Source of the DNA: Carnegiea gigantea
Taxonomy: Eukaryota > Streptophyta > Magnoliopsida > Caryophyllales > Cactaceae
Assembly: GCA_029747015.1 (NCBI GenBank)
Contig: JAKOGI010000027.1
Span: forward strand, 1,458,001-1,522,000
Length of the DNA stretch: 64,000 nucleotides
Reading direction: 5' to 3'
Every line of letters begins with the position of its first letter. Position 1 is the stretch's first letter. The position numbers were made by a program, and so were the translations under genes. This document shows positions 37,010 through 50,060 of the stretch, piece by piece. The notes beneath the pieces were generated by a model. That model worked only from the letters and a program-made list of their open reading frames with translations. It was not told the origin of the DNA and did not search any database.

Positions 37010-38040
37010 CCTAAACCTAATTGCATGCCTTTACTTAAAGTTGTTCACTCACTAATTAAGTTTCTACGAGTAGCATACTCTAAACTTACAACCTCATAGC
37101 AAAGGGAGAAAGAAGAGTCAAAACGTTTCTTACTGGGGGTAGGGGAGGCATTACCATCTTATTATGTAGATTGGGTCAACACAAACACCAAATGCACATC
37201 AAGATTTATGGACATCTGTTAATAAATGCTTTCCTATTACGCCATGATCACATTCGATGTTATAATCCGTAATCAATCTCAGTATCATGCTTTTCAATCT
37301 CACAGCAATTTAAATGGAGAAAAAGTGTTAGAAATATTTCTTGACAAAACAAATAATAATGAGACGAAAGAAAGGGAATCATCTTACAATGTAGACAAGA
37401 TTATCACAGACACCGAATGCACATCAAGTTTCAGGGACATCTGTCAGTGATTGCTTCCCTTTTATGCTATCATGACACCCAACATTCTGATCCCTCATCA
37501 ATCTCACTACTCAGCCATTGGATTGATGTAATCGCAATTTCATACATGAAATGTGTATTCTCTAACACAATTTAGTGCATAAAAATACACTGATTTGACT
37601 AGTATTAATCTCCAATTGAGCCTAATTGCACCCCTCCATTTGAAGTTGTGCATCCACTAATCAAGTGCCTACAATTAATATAGTCTAAGCTTTTCATAGC
37701 AAAGGGAGAACAAGAGTTAAGCATGTTTTAAAACTGAAACTGTAAAAAAAAAAAAAAGAAAATAGGGATCATCTTACCATGCAGCTACAGTTATTACAGG
37801 TGCCAACTGCATATCAAGATCTAGGGACATTTGTCGGTGACGACTTTAAACCTACGCTATCATCACATGCAACATTCTAATCCCTAATCGATCTTAATCC
37901 TTAACTATGTACCGTTTCCATCTATATGTATATCCTTTATACTAAATCTCACTGCACACCTCCAATTGAAGTTGAGCACCCTACTCACTAGTCAAGTTCC
38001 CTCAATTAGCCATAAGTCTAAACTTTAAACAAGTGAGTAG
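37010..38040. repeat. Imperfect tandem repeats upstream of the MAP3K gene
   Basis: Two phrases alternate. The first (AATTGCA..CCT...AAGTTG.....CACTAATCAAGT...AGTCTAA) starts near 37020, 37620 and 37945. The second (CA.ATGCACATCAAG..T..GGACATCTGT) starts near 37182, 37408 and 37802 and is followed each time by TATGC(T/C)AT.AT.ACA...ATTCTAATCC.TAATC. Units are diverged and have unequal spacing (about 225 to 600 bp), so this looks like an old tandem duplication. No coding sequence is present. Confidence 0.6.
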
Positions 38041-38356
38041 AAGAGTGAGGTGTGTCGTGTGACGTTGGAGCCAAAGTGACCCACACCCACAGGGGTTGAA
38101 ACTAATCCAACTCATCTCTCGTTTCTTCGTAGTGGTGGTGGCTTGAAGAGGTGAATTTTACGAGAATCTGTCTCATCTTTGGTTCTTCAATCAGTCCACC
38201 ACTCACAAGAAGAACAAGATCAAGGACAAGAGGAGAGAGAAAAGGGGAAATCAGCCGAACGTTGAACAGGCAAATCAAAAACCCCAGCAGGAAGAAGAAG
38301 AAGAAGAAGACGACATTCACAATTTGTGGGGAAAATCCAAACCTGCGATTCAATTC

Positions 38357-38392
38357 CTCTCTCTCTCTCTCTCTCTCTCGCTATATATATAG
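38357..38392. repeat. (CT)n(AT)n tract in the MAP3K 5' leader
   Basis: About 11 CT units and a short TATATATATAG run end about 20 bp before the start codon at 38413. CT-rich leaders are common in plant genes. An effect on expression is not shown by the sequence. Confidence 0.8.
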
Positions 38393-38412
38393 ATGCAACT
38401 TCCGAAGCAATC

Positions 38413-41400
38413 ATGTCGAAGATGAAGCATCTCCTTAGGAAGCTCCACATCGGAAATGACCAGCACAACCCCCACCGCCGGCCTCCGCCGGCGGCAGCGC
38501 CGTCGGCGACGTTGTCTCCGTCGTCATCGTCGCCTTCGCCGCCGTCCGTTTCAGTGACAGTCGATTCCGCCGATCGGACGGTGCCGGCGGAAAATGTTGA
38601 AGTCAATGTTAGCGTCAGAAACCCTAATAGGGATTTCAATTTCTTGGAGGAGGAGTTTCAAGTGCAATTGGCAATGGCACTTAGTGCCTCCGATCCTGAG
38701 ACTAGCAAAGACGAAGAGTCGGACCAGATCAAGGCTGCCAAACAATTGAGCCTCGCTTGCTCTCCTTCGGTCCCTGATAATGAACGCCTTAGCGAATTCA
38801 TTTCTCTTAAATACTGGGTTAGTCTTTTTTCCTTTTTTTTCCGCAACTATTTTTCACAATTTGATGATTTAGGGTATTTGAATATGAGCTGGGCTGGTTT
38901 TGATATTCATTTTACACTTGGTATTTTTTTCTGCTACTGAATCATTGGGAAGAAATTGGTATTTATGTTATATGTTATACTTATAAACCACGAGTTAAGG
39001 CTGGTTCAATTCTCAATCTTAAACCTTTCTCATTGTGGAAAAGCTCAAGTTGTTTTGTGTAGGCTGGTTTGTTAGCTGGGTTTTGGATTGTGGGCATGTT
39101 TTGCATTTTTTCCCCGTCTAATGTTGTCATTCTTCACTGATATTTGTTGCCAGTAATGGAAGAAATATCTTCAGAAAAAGTTGATTTCTTTCATAGCCCC
39201 TGTCATTACGATTACCTAAGCTGGATGTTTCTCCTGCACCAGTCTTTAGTTGACTATGCCTAATTATGCCTTATTTGTATATGGCTTTTGTTTATGGAGC
39301 GTGATAGGATGCTTGTTTAGCCCGTGGAATTTAGTATGCACCCACAGTAACAATTTCAATTTCATTGCTCTTTGCAGAACTATAATGTTGTGCAATATGA
39401 TGAAAGAGTGGTGGATGGGTTCTATGATGTTTATGCTGTTGCGTCGCATTCAATCGCACAAGGGGAAATGCCATTGCTTGTGGATCTTCAAGCTATCTCC
39501 ATATTCGATGATGTTGAATATGAAGTTGTGTTGGTGAACCGGTCAATTGATCTTCAATTGCGACAACTTGAAAATAAAGCATATGCTATATCAGTGGAAT
39601 ATAAATTTCTCGGAAATGGCTTGTTTATGAACACTCTGATTCAGAGGATAGCAAATCTTGTTGTCGATACAATGGGTGGTCCTGTCAGTAATGCAGAAGA
39701 AATGATGAAGAGATGGAGAGTTAGAACTGATCAGTTGAAGGGTTCTCTCAACACCATTGTCCTTCCTCTTGGTTGTCTTGATGTAGGACTTTCACGCCAC
39801 CGTGCCTTGCTGTTTAAGGTCTTAACTCTTGAGCTTCACGCTAGCCTCGCAGACTAGCTAATATGAGTTTTGATATTTATGTTTATTTTCCATGCGTCAA
39901 ATGTTGTGGAGGGCTTGCATGCTACATTGATGATACAATTTGTCACTATAAATGAAGATTATACTTGCAGTTTGTATGTTTTCCAACAGCCAGTGTTTTC
40001 CCATTTGTGGCCTGGTTTTGTCAGTTTCACTGTGGATGACTAGGTTGCATTATTCTGGCAGAAAGTCTGACTATTATGTAAAGCATAGAGAGACTTTGAG
40101 CCTCTCTTTTTTCAGTTTAGCTTGGGGTTGATTATCTTGTTTGGCTTTCAAGGAGTTTGATGCAGATAGTGGCAATATGAAAGTTATCTCCTTAAGTTCT
40201 GGGCGTTGTACAACCTACTCTAGTCAGTTAATCATCTGAATTGCAAAGCCTTTACTTGCTATGCTAGTTTTCACCGGTCGATAAGTTGTCACAAAATTGT
40301 CCTACATTTACTGGTGGCTGAATCTCTTTCAGCGGTTATTTTGTAATTATCCCCATAATTATTTTTTTTTGATAAGGTAATTATCCTCATAATTATAGGA
40401 TTGTGACATATTTGCTTGAATGCATTCTTTCTGTTGTTGCATATAAATGATACATAGGATATCTTGGAGTTATTGTTGTTTGCTATTTCATTTTTATGTG
40501 TAATTTTGTTTGTAGAGCTTTCTATTATATGGTTCTCATCACAACAATGTTGTTGATCATCTTTGCGAGATTTTTTTTTTTTTTTTTTTTTTGGGGATCA
40601 AATCTTTGCCAGAATGTTGGTCAGGCTTTTTACATATTTTTATATTTTCCTCCAGGTTCTAGCAGATAGGATAAATCTTCCATGCATGCTGGTAAAAGGG
40701 AGTTTGTACACAGGCACTGATGAGGGAGCTGTCAACCTGATTAAATTTGATGATGGAAGGTAAAAAGTCCTGCTTTTGACTTGTGATGTTTGTGGCCTAA
40801 TATCATGAAGTGAGCTTTTGCTCAACTGGCTGTCCAGAAATGTTTTATTGTCTATGTATGCTGTCACTTGCTGTGTGGTCTGCCCCTTTCATCGGCGTAT
40901 TTAATGACAATTGAGCTAGGTTACGAACTTCACCAGTGAGATAGTGTATGTTTCTTCTTGCGTGTGCAATGTATGGCATCCTGCTGGAGAATGTTATTTT
41001 TGTATTCCTAAACCATCTTGTTTGCTTGGTAAGAAGCCTGTTGTTTCATTATTGACATACTCTTTGTAATATATGTATTACAGTGAATACATAATTGACT
41101 TGATGGGTGCTCCTGGCACACTAATTCCAGCTGAGGTTCCTAGCAGTCTTCTCCTAGACACTGCCCTAGAAGCAAGGGGCTTTTCGAACAGCACTGCAGC
41201 CGTAAATAACTTGAGCGTAGTGTTTGACAAAGTTGTGGGGCTAACAGGAGCTATGTGTGATCTTGTCAAGGCTCCTGAAATCTGGGGGCCCAACTTGAAT
41301 GATGGAGTATCATTAAGTACACAAGCAACACAAGAAAATCCTATCTGTGTTAAGCCAGATGTGACTGGAAAATCTGAACAGGAACTTGAGAAGCCCTTTG

Positions 41401-44400
41401 CTTCAGAATTCAGTCTTGGCGATGGCTTACCATGTCCTGTTGAGCAAGCATCATTAGCACAGGAAAAGAAGGTGAAGGATGTTTCTAAATATGTTATTAG
41501 TGCTGCAAAAGATCCTGAATTTGCACAGAAACTGCATGCAGTTTTGCTGGAGAGTGGTGCTGCACCTCCGGCGGATCTTTTTTTGAACATGAATCCTTAC
41601 ATTTTGGGTGAAAAGAAATTTCTTGAACAAGCCCAACCAGTGGGATGGGAAGTTTTGGAGTCCGGGGCTTCATATAGTGCGCAGGATTATAGGTCAAATA
41701 ACGAGAGGTTACTCCTGTGCTCGTCTGGAGGGAAACCTTTGAACAACCGTGACGATAAAGGGGAATCCAGTGTGGAGTGCTTCAAAGGGCAACAGTTACT
41801 AACGGATGCCAAAGTTCCTTGTTTTCCATTTTTTTTGGAACCTGAAGGTAGGAATGGTGCTTTTGTTGCTATTGAAGCAAGTAGACTAATCACCACTGGT
41901 GCTACAGATGTTTCTTCATCTCCATCAATTCCTTCTAAGATGGATGTAGGAGCTTCATTTGAGGGGAGACTTTTTATGAATGTGCTTGTAAATCTTCAGG
42001 TGTGACTGCTGGCCACGAGGAGCCTGTTGTCCAGGATTCTAAAGCAAAAATCATGAACCAAATAGAAGCAGATGAAGAATCTCAGAGTCTTAGCCCGAAC
42101 TCTGGTGAGAGGATCTGCCCTGTGCTAGGTGAATTTGCAGAATGGGAGATACCCTGGGAGGATCTCCAGATAGGAGAACGAATTGGTATAGGTAAGATGT
42201 CCTTATCTGAATATCCAATGAAATCCACATTCTAGGGAATTTATACCTTTACTATTAGTGTATTTTGGCCGAATGGATTTTGAAATGATTCATTTGATTC
42301 GAATTGTTGTAAGAGTTCGATATCCCATATCTTAAATTCTAAGCATATGCTGAGCCCCTATAACTCAAGTGTCTTTCGTGTTTGCTTGGAAGTTCTGAAG
42401 TCTTTAGGCATTATCAGAACACGTTTAATCGTGGATTCAACCTTTGTGCTCATTTACTTTGTCGCGGTTCTCTGTTTTATATTAGACTGTTTGATTGCAA
42501 CATATGGTCTGCTCACTTTCTTCTTTTGCAGGTTCCTATGGGGAGGTATATCGTGCAGATTGGAATGGCACTGTAAGTCTCATCCTACTAGACTCAGGGC
42601 TGGTCATTGTGGTGCCTAAGCAATTTCTATGTATCTGTATGCTTTGGCCTTTAATGTTGTTATTCAGGTTGCTGCTGCTTAATACTGTAACGTTGCTTCC
42701 ATGTTGTAAAGGCTATGTTTTGCAATGACTTTGGACTTTGGAGGGCTTTGACTGAAATTGTTGGTTAATAAGTGTGTAGATTTCGAGAAATTGCATTGCT
42801 TGCTTAACAAAGAATCATCTGATATGGATTAATTGCCTATAGCTAAAACTAAAGAGAGGGGGAAAAGGAGAGTTCCGGTAATGGGTAAGATGCACAGAAG
42901 GGGAAGGGGCATTGTCCTGTGAAATATTGCTGCCAACTTTTATTTCGCTCTTTGTCTGCATGTGCCCCTGCTGTTGGCCGCCTTCTACTTCATAAATGAA
43001 AGAATGGCGAGCATGATTTTGTAATTCTCTGTCTGTTGACTTAATTGACATTCTTACACGAGAAACGGGACAGCATGCTTAAGGTTTATGAGTTCATCTG
43101 ACTATCTACTTTGAGAGTGAAGTGACTTCAAGTCTTGTTCTTTATTAAAATATGACATCCTATATATTTTGAAGTATGTGACTGCATCATCTGATAAACT
43201 ATGTTAAGGTTGCTTGTCAAGAGTAGGAAAACATTAACTTAGACAGGAAATAAAACTGGAAATGCGTAGTAGTGATGGTGGGTCGAGAGAAAGTTGATTT
43301 ACGTGCTTGGTTGTGTTTGTTCTTGCTTCTTATTCGTGCCAATTTGAATGGAAGAGTGAGTATTCTTAATACGGTCTTGCATTGGACGATTGGGTAGGAA
43401 GTTTGGCTGGTGATACTTGAATCTGTAACACACCCTTTTTATTTGTTGGAGTCCGGAGATAAAACGGTCTTGAAGACAATTTGATTGGTGTCATCCCTTT
43501 CTGCAGGGACATAGACTAGTTTGTTGACTGTTTACTTCCAAATGAGACTGAAATGGAGGAAACTAGAGATTTAGGGCCAGTTGTGGAGAACTTTATTCAT
43601 AATGGAGTCTATGAGGAAGATAAGAGTCCAGCTTGTGGAATTCCAAGCTATGTTGCATGGACTCGGGTATGGGGTGTTGGACTCGGGTATGGATCTGAGC
43701 GTCCGACTCGTCAAAACTCTAACTTAGGACACGGGGACACGGTCCAAAATTTGGACACGTATATGAGGACTCATAATTTTACGTATGAAAGTTGCAATTT
43801 CAGGTTAATCTTCTGAGAATATTTCAATAGTTATAAGGTTGTCAACTTGTCAAATTGTTGAACATTAAAGATCCATTAAAGAAAAAGACCACATCTTCCT
43901 AATTATTCACCCTTGCTACTTTAGAGTTTGGACAAGGGTCCAACAAGGATCCCATGTCTTATCCGCAGAGTGTCGTGTCCGATACGGGTACGACTAGGCG
44001 AAATGGAGAGTCCGGGTATCATAGATTCCAAGTACTGATCATTTTTCATTGACTAGGTTTTTTCAATTTACACTGTTGTTGATTATATATGACTTGTGAG
44101 TTAGTGGAGGAAGTGATGTAGTATGTTAGCTATTGTTGTATTCTTTATGCTGTCCTTGCCTTAATGCTATTACCTCTTCTGGGCATGTTTACACAGATAG
44201 CTTTCGCAAGTCTATATTATATGAGCGTAATGCTGTCCTTGAATATGTTGGTTGCTATTCTGAGTTTATCAATGTATTCACCTGATTAATGGTGCCATTC
44301 GCAGGAAGTTGCTGTGAAGAAGTTCTTAGTCCAAGACTTGACTGGTGATGTTCTGATTCAGTTTAAATGTGAAGTAAGCATTTATTGGTTGTTTATGCTC

Positions 44401-47400
44401 CTTGTATTTGTCTTCTTCATGATTCTGGTTACTCTTGTATTAATATATTGGCTATTTTTGCAGGCTGAAATGATGATAAGATTGAGACATCCAAATGTTG
44501 TTCTTTTTATGGGCGCGGTTACTCGTCCACCGAATCTCTCAATACTGACAGAGTTTCTTCCCAGGTATGTTAGTTCTGTAGTCATTTGTAGCAGAGGCAT
44601 GATGAATGCCCATATATTGTTAAATTTGTCTTCAGTAAGATGAGTATTGAATAAGTAAATTCTGATCAGTGTTTTCAGCCTTATCACTAATAGCTTGAAC
44701 AAAAGATTCTGGGTATGATGTTTATAACATATGGATCTTGAATCTTCCTAATGCCACTACGGATCGACATTAACTAAAGCATGCAGACGAGGGCCTATGC
44801 ATTTGTAGTAAATTGGGTAGCCAGCTGTATCATGAAATGTCAGGTTTTGCCAGGAAGGGGCATTGGATTATGTTAACATCTTTGCTTTCCTTTGTGTCTG
44901 ATTACCATTTGTTGTTATCAGGGGGAGCTTGTACAGATTATTGCATCGGTCAGGGACTCAAGTTGATGAAAAGAAGCGAATGAAAATGGCTCTTGATGTG
45001 GTACGATGAATATTCGTTTGTTCAATTTCTTCTCCTTTATATGTGGTTCAGTCTTTTTGAAATCAGGATCCATCTTGCTAATCTGTAGGCCAAAGGAATG
45101 AATTATTTGCACACAAGTCATCCCACTATTGTGCATCGTGATTTGAAATCGCCCAATCTTCTGGTTGACAAAAACTGGGGGGTTAAGGTTTGGTCCTTCT
45201 ATACTGCGATTTGAGCGTGAGCTGATTATGAATGTCATGGCTGTATACCAAGTTGGAAGCATTCGAATTTCAATTCTAATAGCTTGGTATGTGATTACAT
45301 GTCATATAAGGCTGTCTCATATTCTTGAATGGTTTGTGCAGGTCTGTGATTTTGGTTTATCACGTTTAAAGCACCACACCTTTCTGTCCTCAAATTCAAC
45401 AGCTGGAACGGTAATGCTTCTTTTTCATTAGATACGCTTGCATGATTGCCAAATTGTTGTACTTGGCTATATTGGCCTCAAGTTTGATCGCATTTTTTGG
45501 CTATTCTTTCATTTTTCACCACTTTGTTGTCTATTTCTCATTTATCCTGCATATGCTGGTGGCGAAGTTATATCAAATCAATACCCCTGAGTCTTGGCCA
45601 GTGTCTCTGTGTGTCCGCACGCTTGTGTTTATTTTTTTTTGGTATAGGGGGGTTGGGGGGAGGGGTCAGTTCACATGCATGGAACCTTGCTGTTAAATAG
45701 CAGAGAGGCTGTGCCCACTCCGCCCTAGGTTCTAAAAGCACCGACTGCTTACTACCTACTCAATGAAAGCAGAGTGCAACAAAAGAAGCGAGAGTGCACT
45801 TTTGGGAAGCTAAAAAAGTTCCATTCTTCCAGGATAAGATTGTAATGGACACTAAGGAAAATGACTATTGACATATGGCATGAAGTTATGATGACAATGT
45901 TGCCACTTATTGTACTATAAGCGGGTGTCTAGGATGTGAGAGTTGTAAACTGGAATAAGAATCATAGCCAATTCGCATGTGTGATATGCATTGCCTCTGA
46001 AAATGGGGGGATTAGAATTGCGAATACAAGTGTTTAAGGCCCCCCTCTCACATTTAGTCTTCAGATGTGAGTGGGGAGTGGTGGACATTGGAATATGGGG
46101 GGCAGAAAAAGGCGGAAAACTGCCAAGGTGCTATTAAGTTGTAAACATCTATGTTTATTTCAAGGGTATTATATTACTATTTTATTCCCAATCCTAAGAC
46201 ACGTGAAATGAGATTGATGATGAAAATTCGCAGTCCCACTCCCTAAATTGACTTCCTGTTCCATCTTCCATAACCCCTAAACGATTGTTTCCATAAACTA
46301 AACACCATGTAAGTTTGGTAGTTGTTTTTCAGATTCCCCGCCTATGTCACTAAGTGAGTCTCTATGTTATAGTATGAATTAAATGACTCCATCAGTAGCT
46401 TAGAAAGGAAATGCAATCGACCAAATCTCGCAGAATTGTTCACTCCCAATCAACATCTACGTGAGTGTCCATGTTTTTCACCAGATTTATCTGTATAATT
46501 TGAGAGAAATAATCAAGAAAACTAGTTTTTATGATGCAAATTTCATAGTTTCTGTGATTGCCAACCCTCCATGTGCATTAATTCCAATGGATACATTCTT
46601 AGATGCAAATGATGAGTCCTTTGACTTTTATGACTTTACCACATTAACTAAAGATGTTGGTAAAGTTAAGATAGCTCATCAAGCAGCATGTTGTGCTGAT
46701 AGAGTTCTGTAGCTTATCAAGCAGCATGTTAGAATGCTAATGCTGGCTCAATAAAAGTCATGGGAGAAAGCTAGTGATGCTACAGGAGGATGGTCCAGTT
46801 TGGACCTTTGGCTTACTCCATATCAGGGCACGGCAAGTAAAATTTTGCTGGGTCGAACTCTGGTGGTTGTGATGGCTAATTTAGTCAGGGTTAGGGATTG
46901 AGATTGCAAAGTGGATGCTAATCTGCTTGGTTTATTGTTTGCATCAGAAATTTCTCTGGTATAAGGAGGAGCAGGTGAGACTCCCTGACTAAAAGTAATA
47001 ATCTAGTTTTAGCATGGTCATACTGTGATTTGTTATAAGTTGTGACTTGGACATCTTGCTTTTGGAGCAAAGGTAGCCATGTGTACCGCTGCAAGTTGTA
47101 GTTGTCTGATGTTAGTAAGAAAATAGTAGTCCCTCCATCCCAAATTACTTGTCCCTGTTAGAACTAAGAGCCAAGTTGTTGTGACAAATAATTTGGGACA
47201 GAGGGAGTGTAGTGTAGCTTGTCATTCAGTGATAAAGATTTAATGATCAGCTGGCTATGGAATATGGAGTCACCTATGTATGCTGAAACCTAAATTGATC
47301 CTTGTGTTGAAAAGAAAAGGAGTCCCAGAAGGTCAAGTAGTTATTAGCAGCAAGATTTTTCAGGTTAGTCTAGGTCACTGAATTTGTGGATCGGGGTGCT

Positions 47401-48641
47401 GGGTAGGGATGACATATAAAATTTGATTTGCTCACTGATTTGGTTTGGTATTGGGTCATTACTCATCTGTGGAACTTAAGGATTTTGCCTAAAAGAAAAT
47501 GTCAAGGCTACATTGGGAAGATTTTTGCATGTTTCTCTTGTTCAACTAGCTGCCTACCTTTCCAGCCAAAAAACTAAAAATAAAAACTAAAAAAAAATGC
47601 TGCCTAGTGCCTACCTTGTGCATGGAAAACAGGTTTGACTAGGAGTTAAGCTATGGTGGGAATTGCATGAATCTGCTACAAAGCATCCAACATGAGGCTG
47701 TGTTCAGTAATTAGATTTTGAAAAATTTCCCCATGCTTAAAGTTTCTTTTCTTTTTTTTTTTGGGGGGGGGGGAGCGGCTGAATGGAAGCAGATCAGACC
47801 TTAAATTTGCTGACATATTCCAATTTTATATAATACGTGCTGAAAGTTTAGAGAACATGACTTGAGTCTCTGCATCTCTGTGCTGAGACTGCTAAGAATA
47901 GACCTACTGAGATTAACTAATTATTTTGTGATTGCAGCCTGAATGGATGGCACCTGAAGTTCTAAGAAACGAACCAGCCAATGAAAAGTAAGTGAAAACA
48001 AACCTTAGTTTACTATGTCAAGTTACTGTAGAATTTCTCTTCTGAAGCCCTAACATCTGTACATCACTGCACTTGTTCAGATGTGACGTGTACAGCTTTG
48101 GTGTTATATTGTGGGAATTGGCCACTTTATGTATACCATGGACTGGTTTGAACCCCATGCAAGTTGTGGGAGCTGTAGGCTTCCAGAATAGACGCCTCGA
48201 AATCCCTGCAACCATTGATCCAACCATCGCTCAGATTATACGGGATTGTTGGGAAAAGTAAGTCTTAATTGCCCCACAGCGATTATTTCCATAACTCAAG
48301 TCCTGAGACCCCCTCCCCCGGGGCTGGATCTGGAAATCCTCTATGAGGGCGTCCAACTTTTAATCACTTTGGAATTTGGTAATGGTCAATTAATTTCATA
48401 GCTGTCCACTTCAAACTTCAAAGGATTTTAAGACAAATTTAAGCACTTTTTCTCAGAATGGGTGCCCTGGACATTGTTCAGGTCCGCCCATGTTTCCCCT
48501 TTCCCTCCTCTCTCTCTGCCCCTTTTTGGCTGACATACATCTTTCTTTTGCGGGCTCCTCTTCAGTGATCCCCGTCAAAGGCCGTCTTTCGCACAGCTTA
48601 TCCCCCGCCTGAAAGGTCTTCAGCGCCTCATTGTACATTGA
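38413..48641 (+). CDS. Raf-like MAP kinase kinase kinase, EDR1/SIS8 group, 888 aa
   Basis: Exons: 38413-38817, 39378-39818, 40656-40759, 41084-41847, 42000-42191, 42532-42572, 44305-44373, 44464-44564, 44922-45000, 45089-45187, 45342-45410, 47938-47987, 48081-48257 and 48566-48641. They total 2667 nt, with phases matching throughout. The start [14 protein letters not shown] is shared with Arabidopsis SIS8. An EDR1 domain follows (about residues 120-330; for example [20 protein letters not shown]). A disordered middle follows, with the conserved [20 protein letters not shown] helix. The kinase domain is C-terminal: GIGSYGEVY glycine loop, VAVK lysine (Lys654), HRDLKSPN (Asp750), DFG (Asp768) and PEWMAPE. 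All catalytic residues are present. Family members are Ser/Thr kinases in stress, sugar or defence signalling; the role here is inferred. The exon 4/5 intron (41848-41999) is short, and its retention would stop translation before the kinase. Introns 6 and 11 are 1.7 and 2.5 kb and carry MITEs. Confidence 0.94.
43648..44024. mobile_element. hAT MITE in MAP3K intron 6, 8-bp TSD
   Basis: The 377-bp segment starts CTATGTTGCATGGACTCGGG, and its reverse-complemented end starts CTATGATACCCGGACTC. Perfect direct repeats ATTCCAAG lie at 43640-43647 and 44025-44032. It is non-coding and sits well inside the intron between exons 6 and 7, so the gene stays intact. This is a different sequence family from the CCCATAC-rich MITEs elsewhere in the window. 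Confidence 0.85.
47129..47209. mobile_element. Stowaway MITE in MAP3K intron 11
   Basis: An 81-bp element with ends TCCCTCCATCCCAAATTA and the complement of TAATTTGGGACAGAGGGA, the Stowaway (Tc1/mariner) consensus pattern CTCCCTCYRTCCC. TA dinucleotides flank it at 47127-47128 and 47210-47211. Nearly the whole element folds into one hairpin. Confidence 0.85.
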
Positions 48642-49110
48642 GATTAAGACGAACGGCAATTGTCACATAAAAAGCGTCTTCTTTTGGTTCAAGTGTTGAT
48701 AGTTAGAGATCCGTTGCTCTGCTCGAAGGGCTGGAGTGGCAGCAGGAGCAAGATTTGCTGCCTGCATAATTGGGTTTTGTCCCCTTTTTCTTTTTCTTTT
48801 TTCCTTTTTGGTTGCAAAGAAACACACCCAAAATGCTGGATCGGTCGCTCTGTTGGTTCATTCAAAGGGGGGACACGCTGCTGCCCGTGCAGAATTTTAG
48901 GACTTGGGAAGAGCCAGCCATGGAGATCCAACAATTGAACTGCACGAAGTGCAGGAGAGGATGCCATGAGTGGAGTAGCTGTTGTAGGAGTACAAGTGTT
49001 AATATTATTATATGTGAAAGAAATTTCTGACAGAAAAAAAAGTATTGGTGCATATTTTCTGTGAAGGAAAAGAGAAAAGCAGAACAAGAAAAAGAAATTC
49101 AAAACAAGTG

Positions 49111-49116
49111 AATAAA
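49111..49116 (+). terminator. Poly(A) signal candidate of the MAP3K gene
   Basis: AATAAA about 470 bp after the stop codon, with T-rich sequence following at about 49130-49150. Confidence 0.4.
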
Positions 49117-49789
49117 ACCACATTTTGATGTCCTTTTGTAATATTGTGATTTTAATGTAAGCAGCCATTGCAGCTGTAAACATTTGGTCCATAGTGATTT
49201 TATTGTTGTGGAATGAAAAGAAAAAGCAGTCGGAAAAGAAAAGTTACTCCAGAATTATAGTTGTATTATATTTGCCAGAAGTTTTGGTACAGATTTCTTG
49301 TTGATTTTGATGACGTGATTTTTTATCTATTTTATTTGTCCACATCGATATCTCTTTAGTTGTCTTTCTCAAAAATTTTATCGAGTATATTCACATGGCT
49401 CCTGGGAGGCATATCTTTTCAAGAGTATAATACATGAATTGATTGTTTTTTTCTTTGTTAATCACTGAAGAAGGATTAAAATTTGGGTTTTTTTGGCGGG
49501 CAGAATAAGATTTGGATTTCTGTTTAAAATTTACTCAAATCAAAATTTTGTACCATCTGATGAGGGTTCCAATGACTAACTAAATGATAACTATGAGTTG
49601 CATTTGTCTCAATTCAAATCCTTATCTATTCGAGAAATCAGAGGCTGCTTCTTTGGAGAGTAGGGTTTTATAAATTTTGCCCCCTTCTTTAAAGAAGGCC
49701 AAGAAAAACACCTTAATTAGCTTTTCTATCAAAGATTTTACTTAAATTATCCTCAAATTGAATAAAGAGTAAGTCCCTATGAGAGATCT

Positions 49790-50060
49790 CGTTCTGCACC
49801 ACCACAGAATGTAAGGATAGTCCAAAATTGGTTAGGCAATCAACTGCAGTATTATCTCGCGTAAAGATAGTGAAATGATAACATTATTATAACTCTAGAT
49901 AAGACCTAATATCCTACATCAAAGACTTGAACCTCCCAAGGTGCTTGAATAAATCCTTGAACTGCTTGAACGCGTATTTTATTGTCTCCCTCTATGTGAA
50001 CATCTATAAAACCTGCTTGAACTGCTGTTTTGATGTAGTTCCTCATAAATGTTACTTTCG
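49790..50060 (-). pseudogene. LINE RNase H scrap
   Basis: On the minus strand an open stretch reads RNYIKTAVQAGFIDVHIEGD followed by NKIRVQAVQGFIQAPWEVQV, the same RNase H segment seen in the remnants at 18943-20470 and 35326-36990, then a stop. Only about 270 bp can be recognised. It shows an HIEGDNK acidic motif, but the domain is incomplete. Confidence 0.6.

Noticed and set aside
38326..38412. Upstream in-frame extension of the MAP3K start
   Set aside because: It runs through a CT microsatellite in the leader. The family N-terminus [14 protein letters not shown] begins at 38413.
38220..38639. 139-codon frame antisense to MAP3K exon 1
   Set aside because: Caused by the GC-rich Pro/Ser coding sequence on the sense strand.
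41078..41590. 170-codon frame antisense to MAP3K exon 4
   Set aside because: Shadow of the conserved sense exon.
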